Below, one piece after another: positions 9,893 through 17,710 of a DNA stretch of 64,000 nt. The position numbers and the translations under genes are program-made. This DNA is from Arthrobacter castelli DSM 16402. Lineage in GTDB: Bacteria > Actinomycetota > Actinomycetes > Actinomycetales > Micrococcaceae. The stretch is from positions 248,001 through 312,000 of the forward strand of contig NZ_AUMN01000002.1 in NCBI RefSeq assembly GCF_000430705.1. The letters are read 5' to 3'. The notes beneath the pieces are model-generated. The model made no database searches. It saw only the letters and a list, made by a program, of their open reading frames with translations, and had not been told where the DNA came from. How positions within the stretch are numbered: the stretch's first letter is position 1; the number at the start of each line of letters is the position of its first letter.

Positions 9893-10951
9893 TTACGGCA
9901 CCCTGGCCAGCCACTCCTCGGTCCCGAACTTGGTCCCCACCCGTTCGGTGGCCCGTGCCATCTCGTCGGAGGTGACAGTGGATTCGGCGGCGCCATACCG
10001 TGCGGTGAAGGTATTGATCATGGTGTCGATAATCTGCTCGCGGCTCATGCCGGTCTGGCGGCGCAGCGGGTCCACCCGCTTCTTGGCGCTGGTGGTTCCT
10101 TTGTCGGAGAGCTTTTCCTGACCGATGCGCAACACTTCGACCATCTTGTCCGCGTCGATGTCGTAGGACATGGTGACATGGTGGACCATGCCTCCGCTGC
10201 CCAGCCGCTTCTGTGCGGCGCCGCCGATCTTGCCGGCGTCGGTGGCGATGTCATTGAGCGGCTGGTACCAGGCCTTGATGCCCATTTCCTCCAGGGACGC
10301 CATCACCCAGGTGTCCAGGAACGGGTACGAATCCACAAAGCTGAGCCCGTCGACCAGCGTTTGCGGCAGGTACAGCGAATAGGTGATGCAGTTGCCGCCC
10401 TCCATGAACATCGCTCCCCCGCCGCTGATCCGCCGCACGATCTTGACCCCGTGGCGCCGGGCACCTTCGGGGTCGACTTCGTTCCTCAGTGACTGGAAGC
10501 TGCCGATCACCACGGCAGGTTCCCTCCATTCCCAGATCCGCAGCGCCGGGTTGCGCCGCCCGGCGCCGACTTCTTCGGTCAGCACCTCGTCCAGGGCCAC
10601 ATTGACCTCCGTGGACAGCGCCTGTGGTCGGATCACTTCCCACTGGTGGTCCGACCATGCGGTGGCCCTGGCCAGCGCGCGGCGGACCGCCACAGACACA
10701 GCTGAGGGCGAGAAGCCGAGCATTGACACGTCAGAGGCCAGGGAGGATTCGACAGCGGCTGTGATCTCCTTGGCGGAGGCATCCACCGGAAGCCCGGTCA
10801 GGGCGGCGTTGATATCCGCCAGTGCGCTGTCCGGTTCGAGGAAGAAGTCGCCGCTGAGTGAGACGTCGGCCAGCCGGTCGTCGACGATATTGAAGTCGGC
10901 GACAACCATCTTGCCGCCGTGGACCTTATACTCACCGTGCCTGTGTTCCAC
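9893..10951 (-). CDS. Lipoate-protein ligase A family protein with N-terminal LplB-like domain
   Basis: A 352-residue cytoplasmic protein predicted to attach lipoate, or a related acyl group, to a lysine of 2-oxoacid dehydrogenase E2 or glycine-cleavage H proteins. The N-terminal 70 or so residues (EYKVHGGKMVVADF, SGDFFLEPD, LEDINAAL-like) match the accessory domain that follows the catalytic domain in E. coli LplA and is a separate LplB in archaea. The catalytic part follows: RRISGGGAMFMEGGN for the acyl-adenylate and DAGKIGGAAQKR with the conserved lysine. GTG at 10951 is chosen because GAGAGGA lies 8 nt upstream; TTG at 10969 is the alternative. The gene is monocistronic, downstream of the rpmE2 terminator. 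Confidence 0.85.
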   Translation of the reverse strand: MEHRHGEYKVHGGKMVVADFNIVDDRLADVSLSGDFFLEPDSALADINAALTGLPVDASAKEITAAVESSLASDVSMLGFSPSAVSVAVRRALARATAWSDHQWEVIRPQALSTEVNVALDEVLTEEVGAGRRNPALRIWEWREPAVVIGSFQSLRNEVDPEGARRHGVKIVRRISGGGAMFMEGGNCITYSLYLPQTLVDGLSFVDSYPFLDTWVMASLEEMGIKAWYQPLNDIATDAGKIGGAAQKRLGSGGMVHHVTMSYDIDADKMVEVLRIGQEKLSDKGTTSAKKRVDPLRRQTGMSREQIIDTMINTFTARYGAAESTVTSDEMARATERVGTKFGTEEWLARVP

Positions 10952-11014
10952 AGATTCCGTCCTCTCCAAATCCGGTTGTTATCGCAAACCTACGGTGTGG
11001 CGGGCCATGAACCC

Positions 11015-11050
11015 AAAAAACAGGCCCGGGAGCATAGTCCCGGACCTGTT
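11015..11050 (-). terminator. Rho-independent terminator of rpmE2
   Basis: On the minus strand a 13-bp stem (AACAGGTCCGGGA pairing with TCCCGGGCCTGTT, one G-T wobble) with a 6-nt loop is followed by a run of T, 17 bp after the rpmE2 stop codon. It is the clearest intrinsic terminator in the window. Confidence 0.9.
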
Positions 11051-11066
11051 CTGCGATGAAGGGAGG

Positions 11067-11324
11067 TTACTTCTTGGCGCCGAAACCCTTGAAGCGCTGG
11101 TTGAACCGCTCGACACGGCCTGCGCTGTCCAGGATGCGCTGCTTACCGGTGTAGAAGGGGTGTGACTCAGAGGAGATCTCCACCTCGATCACCGGGTAGG
11201 TGTTGCCGTCTTCCCATTCGACAGTCTTGTCAGAACCGACCGTCGAACGGGTCAGGAAGGAGGTTCCGGATGCCAGGTCGCGGAAAACGACGGCTTCGTA
11301 CTTGGGGTGGATATCAGTCTTCAC
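11067..11324 (-). CDS. rpmE2: 50S ribosomal protein L31 type B
   Basis: An 85-residue ribosomal protein bL31 of the zinc-independent type: [14 protein letters not shown] at the start, HPFYTGKQ and the C-terminal [13 protein letters not shown], with no cysteines, unlike the CxxC form. The start is GTG at 11324, because AGAAGG lies 7 nt upstream and homology begins there; the frame runs open to 11363. Cysteine-free L31 paralogues often replace the zinc form during zinc starvation under Zur control, but I see no clear Zur box. Instead a hairpin lies 5 nt upstream of the ribosome binding site and an inverted repeat overlaps the likely -35. Confidence 0.95.
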   Translation of the reverse strand: MKTDIHPKYEAVVFRDLASGTSFLTRSTVGSDKTVEWEDGNTYPVIEVEISSESHPFYTGKQRILDSAGRVERFNQRFKGFGAKK

Positions 11325-11342
11325 AGTAATACCTTCTGTAGC

Positions 11343-11362
11343 TGCCTGGATTTTGCCAGGCA
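11343..11362 (-). promoter_or_regulatory. Hairpin in rpmE2 leader, possible autoregulatory element
   Basis: A perfect 7-bp stem (TGCCTGG / CCAGGCA) with a 6-nt loop, ending 5 nt before the AGAAGG ribosome binding site of rpmE2. There is no T run, so it is not a terminator. L31 autoregulatory leader RNAs have been described in several bacterial groups; whether this matches one needs a covariance search. Confidence 0.55.
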
Positions 11363-11385
11363 CTGTTTGCGGAAGTTAAAAGAAG

Positions 11386-11400
11386 TGGTCACGATGACCA
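11386..11400 (-). promoter_or_regulatory. Inverted repeat at the likely -35 of rpmE2
   Basis: TGGTCA-N3-TGACCA, perfect 6-bp arms. On the minus strand one arm can serve as a weak -35, 16 bp before TAACTT, a possible -10. The position suits an operator, but I do not recognise the regulator. Confidence 0.35.
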
Positions 11401-11468
11401 GCAATTCAGTCTAACGCTTACCACCGTCTAAGGCGAAAACTGCAAAGCACGACGTCGGCCGGCTGCAG

Positions 11469-12281
11469 TTATTGCGTGCGGAACCTGCACTCCCAGAAGG
11501 CAACCGCACTGGCCGCAGCCACGTTGAGCGAGTCCACTCCACCGCTCATCGGGATCCGCACGGCCAGATCCGCCGCGGCAACGGTGGGTCGGCGCAGACC
11601 GTCGCCCTCGGTGCCCAGCACCAGCGCGAGTTTGTCATAATTGGCCGCCCCGACATCCTCCACGCTCCGCGAGTCAGCCGTCAGGGCGAGTGCAGCCGTC
11701 GTGAAGCCATGAAGGCCCAACAGCTCCACGTCCGCGGGCCACTGCTGCAACCGCACCCACGGGATCTGGAAGACGGTGCCCATGCTGACCCGGATGCTGC
11801 GGCGGTAGAGCGGATCCGCGCAGCGCGGACTGATCAGCACGGCGTCGACGTCGAGTGCGGCGGCCGACCGGAAGATGGCCCCCACGTTGGTGTGGTCGAC
11901 AATGTCCTCAAGCACCGCCACCCGCCGTGACGTGGACAGCACCTGGCCAAGGTCGAGCGGCGCCGGCCGATTCATCGCCGCCAGCGCACCCCGGTGCAGG
12001 TGGAAGCCGGTAATCTCCTCCAGCACCTCTTCGGAACCGACATAGACCGGCACCTCGGGATACTGCTCCATAATGTCGCTGAGGCCGTCCAACCACTTCT
12101 CCGCCAGGAAGAACGAGCGTGGCTCGTGACCGGCCTCCAGGGCGCGGCGCAGCACCTTCGAACTCTCGGCGATGTACATCCCCTCGGCCGGTTCACGCCG
12201 GGTGCGCAGTTTGACGTCTTTCAGCTGCGTGTAGTCGCTCACCCGTGGATCGGCGGCCGTGTCGAGGTGGTGGATGTTCAT
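11469..12281 (-). CDS. TrmH-family (SpoU) RNA 2'-O-methyltransferase
   Basis: A 270-residue SPOUT methyltransferase that uses S-adenosylmethionine to methylate a ribose 2'-OH in rRNA or tRNA. The N-terminal substrate-binding region is followed by the three family motifs: NVGAIFR (from residue 132), GTEGDGL and IPMSGGVDSLNVAAASA, which form the knotted cofactor site and the dimer interface. Which nucleotide is modified cannot be told from sequence. It starts 6 bp after the TauE-like gene stops and is the last gene of a leftward operon; no separate promoter is visible. Confidence 0.9.
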   Translation of the reverse strand: MNIHHLDTAADPRVSDYTQLKDVKLRTRREPAEGMYIAESSKVLRRALEAGHEPRSFFLAEKWLDGLSDIMEQYPEVPVYVGSEEVLEEITGFHLHRGALAAMNRPAPLDLGQVLSTSRRVAVLEDIVDHTNVGAIFRSAAALDVDAVLISPRCADPLYRRSIRVSMGTVFQIPWVRLQQWPADVELLGLHGFTTAALALTADSRSVEDVGAANYDKLALVLGTEGDGLRRPTVAAADLAVRIPMSGGVDSLNVAAASAVAFWECRFRTQ

Positions 12282-12287
12282 CGGCGG

Positions 12288-13145
12288 TTATCCGTTGACC
12301 AGGTTCGCGACCATGACCACCAGGGCCACGAGTCCGAGCGCCACGATGATCGAGCGCAGCAGCAGCGGCGGGAGCCTGCGGCCGACTTTGGCCCCGAGGA
12401 AGCCGCCCACCAGTGAGCTGATGGCGATCAGCGCCACCACCGGCCAGACAATCTGGTCGAAGGCGAAGATCATGTAGGAGATGGCCGCGATGGTGTTCAC
12501 CGCGAGCACCAGGATGTTCTTCATGGCGTTGGCGTTCTGCATAGTGCCGGAGAGGAACACGCCCAGGATGCCGACGAGCAGGATGCCTTGGGCCGCGACG
12601 AAATAGCCGCCGTAGACCCCGGCGAAGAAGACCAACAGGAACAGCGCCAGCGGATGTTCGCTGCTTCTGAGCGGCACGGTTCCGGCTGCTGCCCGCTTCT
12701 CCGTCCGGGCGCGTACCGCGCGCTGCAGCTTGGGCTGGAGGACGACGAAACCCAGGGCGATGACGATCAGGAACGGAGCCACGGACTCGAACACCGTCGG
12801 CGGCAGGTTCAGCAGCAGCGCCGCCCCGGCAATGCCGCCGGCAATCGATAGCGGCAGCAGCCGTGCCAGCGTTGGGCCCAGCCCCTTTAGCTCGCGGCGG
12901 TAGCCCCAGGAGCCGGCGGCGCTGCCGGCGATCAGGCCCATGGCGTTGCTGATGGTTGCCACCACCGGCGCATACCCCAGGGTGACCAGCACCGGGAAGG
13001 TGACCAGCGTGCCGGAGCCGACGATCGTGTTGATGGTGCCCGCCCACAGCCCGGCGAGCAGCACGATGCCTGCGCGCAGCAAGTCCAGGCCGGATTCGCC
13101 GAAAGCCGCCGCTATGGAGGCAAAGAAGTCGCCTGGAATCTCCAT
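12288..13145 (-). CDS. TauE/SafE-family sulfite/anion exporter (TSUP)
   Basis: A 285-residue membrane protein with about eight transmembrane segments arranged as two similar halves, typical of the TauE/SafE (TSUP) family. Characteristic sequence includes LLAGLWAGTINTIVGSGTLVTFPVLV in helix 1-2 and FAGVYGGYFVAAQGILLVGILG in the second half. The hydrophilic stretch between the halves contains RARTEKRAAAG. Family members move sulfite, sulfonates or other small anions; the substrate is unknown here. The gene lies 19 bp after the ABC ATPase stop and 6 bp before the TrmH gene, so all three are probably one transcript. Confidence 0.88.
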   Translation of the reverse strand: MEIPGDFFASIAAAFGESGLDLLRAGIVLLAGLWAGTINTIVGSGTLVTFPVLVTLGYAPVVATISNAMGLIAGSAAGSWGYRRELKGLGPTLARLLPLSIAGGIAGAALLLNLPPTVFESVAPFLIVIALGFVVLQPKLQRAVRARTEKRAAAGTVPLRSSEHPLALFLLVFFAGVYGGYFVAAQGILLVGILGVFLSGTMQNANAMKNILVLAVNTIAAISYMIFAFDQIVWPVVALIAISSLVGGFLGAKVGRRLPPLLLRSIIVALGLVALVVMVANLVNG

Positions 13146-13164
13146 CAGGTATCGCGCCGGCCGC

Positions 13165-13998
13165 TTAGCGCCCGGAAGGGCCGGGCGTATCGCGCACGTC
13201 GGCTGAGGCGGTTTCGACGGCGGCAGTTGCGGTGAAGCGCCCGTTATCTTTGTGGATGTGCAGCGGCAGCGAGAAGGTTTCGGTGAGGTTCCGGCTGGTC
13301 AGCACGTCGTCCAGCGGTCCCGCGGCCACGATCGCTCCCTCCCGCAGCAGCATCGCGTGAGTGAATCCGGCCGGCACTTCTTCCAGATGATGAGTCACCA
13401 GCACCATGGCCGGCGCCTCTTCGTCTTTGGCCAAGGTGCCCAGCCGCTGCAGCAAGTCCTCGCGCCCGCCCAGGTCGAGTCCCGCGGCCGGTTCATCCAG
13501 CAGCAGCAGTTCAGGGTCGGTCATCAAGGCGCGGGCGATCTGCACTCGCTTCCGCTCCCCTTCGCTCAGTGAGCCGAAGGGACGATTGATCAATCCGGCC
13601 ACTCCCCAGCCCGCTGCCAGTTGACGTGCGCGGGATTCGTCCATCTGGTCGTATTTCTCCCGCCACCGGCCGGTGACTCCGTAGGCGGCGGTGACAATGA
13701 CGTTGAGCACGGATTCGTGGGAGGGAATCTGGGACGTCAACGAGGCCGAAGCCAGCCCGATCCGGGGCCGGAGCTCAAAGACGTCAACTGCGCCCATGAC
13801 TTCTTCCAGGATGCCCGCGACGCCTGTGGTGGGGTGCACACGGGCTCCGGCGATTTGCAGCAGGGTGGTCTTACCCGCGCCGTTCGGTCCCAGAATAACC
13901 CAGCGTTCGCCTTCGGCGACCTGCCAGTCGATACTATCCAGCAGCGTTTTCGACCCGCGCTGCACACTGACAGAAGCCATTTCGAGAACGTCACTCAT
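13165..13998 (-). CDS. ABC transporter ATP-binding protein (orphan)
   Basis: A 277-residue single-domain ATPase with a Walker A motif GPNGAGKTT (about residue 37), the signature LSEGERKRVQIARAL, Walker B LLLLDEPAAGLDL and the switch His in LVTHHLEE. The start at 13998 (MSDVLEMASVSVQRG) is chosen over an open frame that reaches 14178 but runs into serB. No cognate permease is adjacent: the neighbouring TauE-like protein is not an ABC permease. It resembles iron-chelate or ModF/YlmA-like ATPases, some of which work without a permease. TAGTGT lies 8 nt before the start, so a nearly leaderless transcript is possible. Divergent from serB. Confidence 0.88.
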   Translation of the reverse strand: MSDVLEMASVSVQRGSKTLLDSIDWQVAEGERWVILGPNGAGKTTLLQIAGARVHPTTGVAGILEEVMGAVDVFELRPRIGLASASLTSQIPSHESVLNVIVTAAYGVTGRWREKYDQMDESRARQLAAGWGVAGLINRPFGSLSEGERKRVQIARALMTDPELLLLDEPAAGLDLGGREDLLQRLGTLAKDEEAPAMVLVTHHLEEVPAGFTHAMLLREGAIVAAGPLDDVLTSRNLTETFSLPLHIHKDNGRFTATAAVETASADVRDTPGPSGR

Positions 13999-14065
13999 AT
14001 GATTAGACACTAAGCTACGAGCCGACGGATTGGCCAAACGCCACGGCGGGTAGCATGAGGTTTCT

Positions 14066-14983
14066 ATGAGCGAACAGTTCAGTGCCATCAGCTTCGGGCC
14101 GTCACTTCCCGCCGCGTACATCGGGGCCATCGATGAGGTGCTCGCCACCCGCGGCGCCACCTTGCACCATGAGACCATGCAGCACCGTGACGAGTATCAT
14201 GTGCGGGTCCTCGACCTCACATACGACGGCGGCGCCCCGGACCTGCGCCGGGCCGTGGAGCAACTGAGCTGGCCGGGCCCGGCGGACGGGGAGGTAGTCG
14301 ACGGGCTGTTTACCGCCGTCGTGCCGTCGGCGCTGCGGCGGGCGCGGCGGAAGCTGCTGATCATGGACGTCGATTCGACCTTGATCCAGCAGGAAGTGAT
14401 CGAGCTGCTGGCCGATCACGCCGGGGTCGGGGCCGAGGTCGCCGCAGTGACGGAATCGGCGATGCGTGGCGAACTCGATTTCACCGAGAGCCTCTATGCG
14501 CGGGTGGCGACCTTGGAGGGGCTGCCGGTCTCCGTGATCGACGACGTCCGGCGGGCGGTCCGGCTCTCCCCTGGCGCAGAGACCCTGATCCATTCCTTCT
14601 CCACTGCCGGGCACCCTGTCGCAGTGGTCTCGGGAGGTTTCAGCCAAATCCTTGAGCCCCTGGCCGACGACCTGCGGATCGATTACCGTCAGGCGAATCT
14701 GCTCGAGGTCGACGGCGGCCGGCTCACCGGGAAGGTGTTGGGACCGGTCACCGACCGGGCGGCGAAGGCCGCCGCTCTGCGTCGCTGGGCTCACGAAGCA
14801 TCCGTTCCCCTGGATGCCACGGTGGCGGTCGGCGATGGAGCCAACGATGTGGACATGCTTGCAACATCCGGGTTCGGCATCGCCTACAACGCGAAACAGT
14901 CGCTGCGGCTCGCCGCAGACGCCCAGATCAACATCCCGCAGCTGGACGCCGCAGTGGCGCTGGCCGGCGTCGAATACGCCTGA
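14066..14983 (+). CDS. serB: Phosphoserine phosphatase
   Basis: A 305-residue HAD-family phosphatase that makes L-serine from phosphoserine, the last step of the phosphorylated serine pathway. HAD motif I is DVDST at 101-105 (Asp101 nucleophile, Asp103 acid/base), motif II is VVSGGFSQI and motif IV is VGDGANDVDM. The roughly 90-residue N-terminal part looks like a regulatory ACT-type domain, as in other actinobacterial SerB proteins. TAGCAT at 14051-14056 may be the -10, which would leave a very short leader; GAGG lies 5 nt before the ATG. Convergent with the ROK gene, with a small tandem repeat between them. Confidence 0.95.
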   Translation: MSEQFSAISFGPSLPAAYIGAIDEVLATRGATLHHETMQHRDEYHVRVLDLTYDGGAPDLRRAVEQLSWPGPADGEVVDGLFTAVVPSALRRARRKLLIMDVDSTLIQQEVIELLADHAGVGAEVAAVTESAMRGELDFTESLYARVATLEGLPVSVIDDVRRAVRLSPGAETLIHSFSTAGHPVAVVSGGFSQILEPLADDLRIDYRQANLLEVDGGRLTGKVLGPVTDRAAKAAALRRWAHEASVPLDATVAVGDGANDVDMLATSGFGIAYNAKQSLRLAADAQINIPQLDAAVALAGVEYA

Positions 14984-15013
14984 CAGGTCCGCCGAGGTGC
15001 CCGCCCGGCCGCA

Positions 15014-15042
15014 GCACCGCGGCACCGCGGCACCGCGGCACC
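15014..15042. repeat. Tandem 8-bp repeat (GCACCGCG x3 plus partial)
   Basis: Three exact copies of GCACCGCG followed by a 5-nt partial copy, in the 78-bp gap between the convergent serB and ROK genes. The unit length would allow slippage but lies outside both genes. Confidence 0.85.
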
Positions 15043-15061
15043 ACAGGGTCACCGGAGCAGG

Positions 15062-15988
15062 TCAGCTCCGGTGCGCTGACCAGAACGCGGCGCCTGACAG
15101 CGGGGCCAGTTCGGGATGGCGGGCAGCACGGACCGGCAGGCTGCGCAGTTCCGGTACAGCTTCGACCAACCCGCTCCGCAGGGCCGGCGCCACCAGATCC
15201 CAGGAACGAGCCACGGATCCACCGACCACCAGCACGCCCGCGCCGAACGCGTGAACGTATGCGCCCAGCGCCTCGCCCAGGCCGGCGAATGCCGTCTCCA
15301 GCACCCGCACCGCCGTCGGGTCGCCGCTGTGTGCCAGGGATGCGATTTCGTGCACATCCGCATCGCCGTCCTTGCGGTCCGGGCTGACTGCAGCCGTATA
15401 GGCGGCGCGGACGGCCCGGCGGGACACGGTCTCTTCCAGCGGGCGGCCGCGGTACTCGAGACGGTGGGCTGTCCCATGGGGAGGCACCTCCGTGCCGGTC
15501 CTGACCGGCAGGCCATTGTCCAGGAACACTGATCCGACACCGGTGCCCAGGGTGATACATACGGCGCGCCGGTATCCGCTGGCGGCACCAAGGGCATATT
15601 CGCCGATGCCGAACGCCTCAGCGTCGTTGATGAATGCAATCGAGTTGCCGTCCAGATTCAGCCTGTCCGACAGTTCCGTGCGGAGGTCGAAGCCGGCCAG
15701 GCTTTCGAATTTACCGACGTCCCGGTATTCGCCTACGCCCCGCTCGTAATCGAACGGACCCGGGATCGCCACGGTCAGCCCGCCCGCGCCGGCGTCGCCC
15801 GATCCGGATGCGGCCCGCTCCATGGCGTCCACCAGTTCCCCGGCACTTCCCGCGGCCTGCAGCGGCAGCCGGAACAGCGAGTCGGGTTTGACCGTCCAAT
15901 TGGTATGTTCGACGACGGCGGCCGTGACGTGGGTGCCGCCTATTTCCAGCACTGATGACGCCGGTGCGCCTGTTGCATCAGTTGCCAT
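15062..15988 (-). CDS. ROK-family protein (sugar kinase-like)
   Basis: A 308-residue ASKHA-fold protein of the ROK group. The N-terminal phosphate loop is LEIGGTHVTAAVV (Glu in place of the usual Asp), the catalytic region is INDAEAFGIGEYALG and the second phosphate site is ITLGTGVGSVF. The histidine and cysteines of the usual ROK zinc site (a CxCG..GC cluster) are missing; the region reads HGTAHRLEYRGRPLEE. There is no N-terminal DNA-binding domain, so it is a kinase candidate rather than a repressor, with unknown substrate. The start at 15988 has GGGAGAG just upstream. It is last in a leftward series after the two reductase genes, 34 bp behind. Confidence 0.85.
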   Translation of the reverse strand: MATDATGAPASSVLEIGGTHVTAAVVEHTNWTVKPDSLFRLPLQAAGSAGELVDAMERAASGSGDAGAGGLTVAIPGPFDYERGVGEYRDVGKFESLAGFDLRTELSDRLNLDGNSIAFINDAEAFGIGEYALGAASGYRRAVCITLGTGVGSVFLDNGLPVRTGTEVPPHGTAHRLEYRGRPLEETVSRRAVRAAYTAAVSPDRKDGDADVHEIASLAHSGDPTAVRVLETAFAGLGEALGAYVHAFGAGVLVVGGSVARSWDLVAPALRSGLVEAVPELRSLPVRAARHPELAPLSGAAFWSAHRS

Positions 15989-16022
15989 ACACTCTCCCGC
16001 CGTAAGTCATTGTCCGGGCCGC

Positions 16023-16766
16023 TTACTTGGTGAAGTAGTCAGCTCCGCCGACGTACTCGGTATGGCCGGACTCGACGTCGGCGGTAACAGCCTTGGCCAC
16101 TTCCGCGGCGAACTCTTCGACGGAGTAGAGCCGCCCCGCCTCTGCCCGGCGTGCTTCGATGGCGCCAGGGCTCGAGCGGTCAAGCAGCTTGGAGGTGACG
16201 GTTCCTTCGATCATGTCGCCGGACACTACGACCAGCGAGATCCCCTTCTCCTCCAAGGCAGGAAGCATCTGGCGCAGGGCATCCTCACCGGCCCGCTTGC
16301 TCTTGGCCACCGGCTCGTATTCCGCCATGGTGGGAACGGTGTGGATGAAGTGCGACTGATGGCTGGTGACAAATACCACCCGGGACCCGGCCGGCATATG
16401 CTCCACCGCTGCGTTGAGCGTATCGACCTGGGCATCACGGTTCAGTTTGAGGGCGTAGTCCTCTTCCATGCCGCCTTCCATCCCGCCCGAAGCGTTGAGG
16501 ACCAGCACGTCGAGGCCGCCGAAGTTGTCCAGCGCGCAATGGACGAGGTCGTTGACACCTTCAGGGGTTGTCAGGTCTCCGGCCACGGCAGCGGCCCGGC
16601 CTCCGGCCTCCTCGATGCCGGACACGACTTTGTTGGCCCGGGGTGCCTTTTGCCGGTAATTGACGACGACGGCAGCGCCTTCGCCTGCCAGCAGGGTGGC
16701 GACCTCGGCGCCGATCCCCCGGGAGGAACCGGTGACTATTGCTGTTTTGCCTTCAAGCTTGCCCAT
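16023..16766 (-). CDS. SDR-family reductase with Y-X6-K active site, FabL-like candidate
   Basis: A 247-residue short-chain dehydrogenase with a classical cofactor loop (TGSSRGIG, residues 12-19; GDL; NAS). The active site is unusual. Ser128 and Tyr140 are followed not by Lys at +4 but by AKSK with Lys147, giving the Y-X6-K spacing of enoyl-ACP reductases such as FabL and InhA. FabL likewise pairs a TGSSRGxG loop with Y-X6-K. Together with the fabG gene upstream this makes an enoyl-ACP reductase role plausible, but another substrate is possible. The start has AGAAGGG upstream. It lies 71 bp after fabG and 34 bp before the ROK gene. Confidence 0.8.
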   Translation of the reverse strand: MGKLEGKTAIVTGSSRGIGAEVATLLAGEGAAVVVNYRQKAPRANKVVSGIEEAGGRAAAVAGDLTTPEGVNDLVHCALDNFGGLDVLVLNASGGMEGGMEEDYALKLNRDAQVDTLNAAVEHMPAGSRVVFVTSHQSHFIHTVPTMAEYEPVAKSKRAGEDALRQMLPALEEKGISLVVVSGDMIEGTVTSKLLDRSSPGAIEARRAEAGRLYSVEEFAAEVAKAVTADVESGHTEYVGGADYFTK

Positions 16767-16837
16767 CTGAGCCCTTCTGTATCGTGTGGAAAGTATACGT
16801 GGCCACCGTAACTGTACGTAGATGGCACGCGGCTTCG

Positions 16838-17572
16838 TCAGTGGCCCATTCCGAGCCCGCCGTCGACCGGAATCACAGCACCGGAAATGTAGGCAGCCTC
16901 GTCGCTGGCCACCCAGCGGATCACTTTTGCCACTTCGTCCGTTTCGGCAAAGCGGCCGGCGGGGATGGAAGACAGATAGTTCTTTTGTGTTTCCTCGGGC
17001 AGCTCCGCGGTCATTTCAGTGTTAATGAACCCGGGGGCCACGACGTTGGCAGTGATCCCCCGCGAACCCAGTTCCCGCGTCAGCGACCGAGCCATACCGA
17101 CCATTCCCGATTTGGACGCCGCGTAGTTGATCTGCCCGGGCGAGCCATAGAGGCCCACCACCGAAGAGACCAGCACTACCCTGCCGCGCTTGAGCCGGAT
17201 CATTCCCTTGCTGGCGCGCTTAATCACCCGGAAGGCACCGGTGAGATTGGTATCGAGCACGTCCGCGAAGTCGTCTTCGCTCATTCGCAGCAGCAGCGTG
17301 TCCCGGTTGATACCGGCGTTGGCCACCAGCACCTCCACCGGACCATGCTGTTGTTCGACTTCGGTGAACGCAGCATCGATGGACGCGGAGTCGGTGACAT
17401 CAGCCTTGACCCCGAGCAGCCCTTCGGGCACTTCGCCGCTGCGGTAGGTGATGGCCACCTTGTCCCCGGCTTCGGCAAATGCGGTGGCGATCGCCAGGCC
17501 AATGCCGCGGTTCCCGCCGGTGACCAGGACACTGCGGCCCGTGTTTGCGTTGTCCTGCTGACCGTCCTGCAT
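16838..17572 (-). CDS. fabG: 3-oxoacyl-ACP reductase FabG
   Basis: A 244-residue classical SDR that reduces 3-oxoacyl-ACP with NADPH in type II fatty acid synthesis. Motifs: TGGNRGIG cofactor loop, NAGINRD, the catalytic VSSVVG serine and YAASK (Tyr and Lys at +4), NVVAPGFINTEM, and the C-terminal ISGAVIPVDGGLGMGH. The start at 17572 is fixed by GGAGGT 7 nt upstream; the frame runs open to 17608. It heads a leftward group with the FabL-like reductase and the ROK gene. FabG-type proteins are hard to tell from other SDRs by sequence, but the NAGxxRD and GFIxTxMT motifs favour FabG. Confidence 0.9.
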   Translation of the reverse strand: MQDGQQDNANTGRSVLVTGGNRGIGLAIATAFAEAGDKVAITYRSGEVPEGLLGVKADVTDSASIDAAFTEVEQQHGPVEVLVANAGINRDTLLLRMSEDDFADVLDTNLTGAFRVIKRASKGMIRLKRGRVVLVSSVVGLYGSPGQINYAASKSGMVGMARSLTRELGSRGITANVVAPGFINTEMTAELPEETQKNYLSSIPAGRFAETDEVAKVIRWVASDEAAYISGAVIPVDGGLGMGH

Positions 17573-17710
17573 GCGAAGTACCTCCGGTTGGAAAACGTGT
17601 GTCCCCAAAATCCTAGCGGCCCGGCTCCTGTGTATTCACCCGCACCGCCGTCGGCGACTTTAACTACGACGCCGGCAGTGAGAGAATTAAAAAGTCCCCT
17701 TTGGAGCGTG

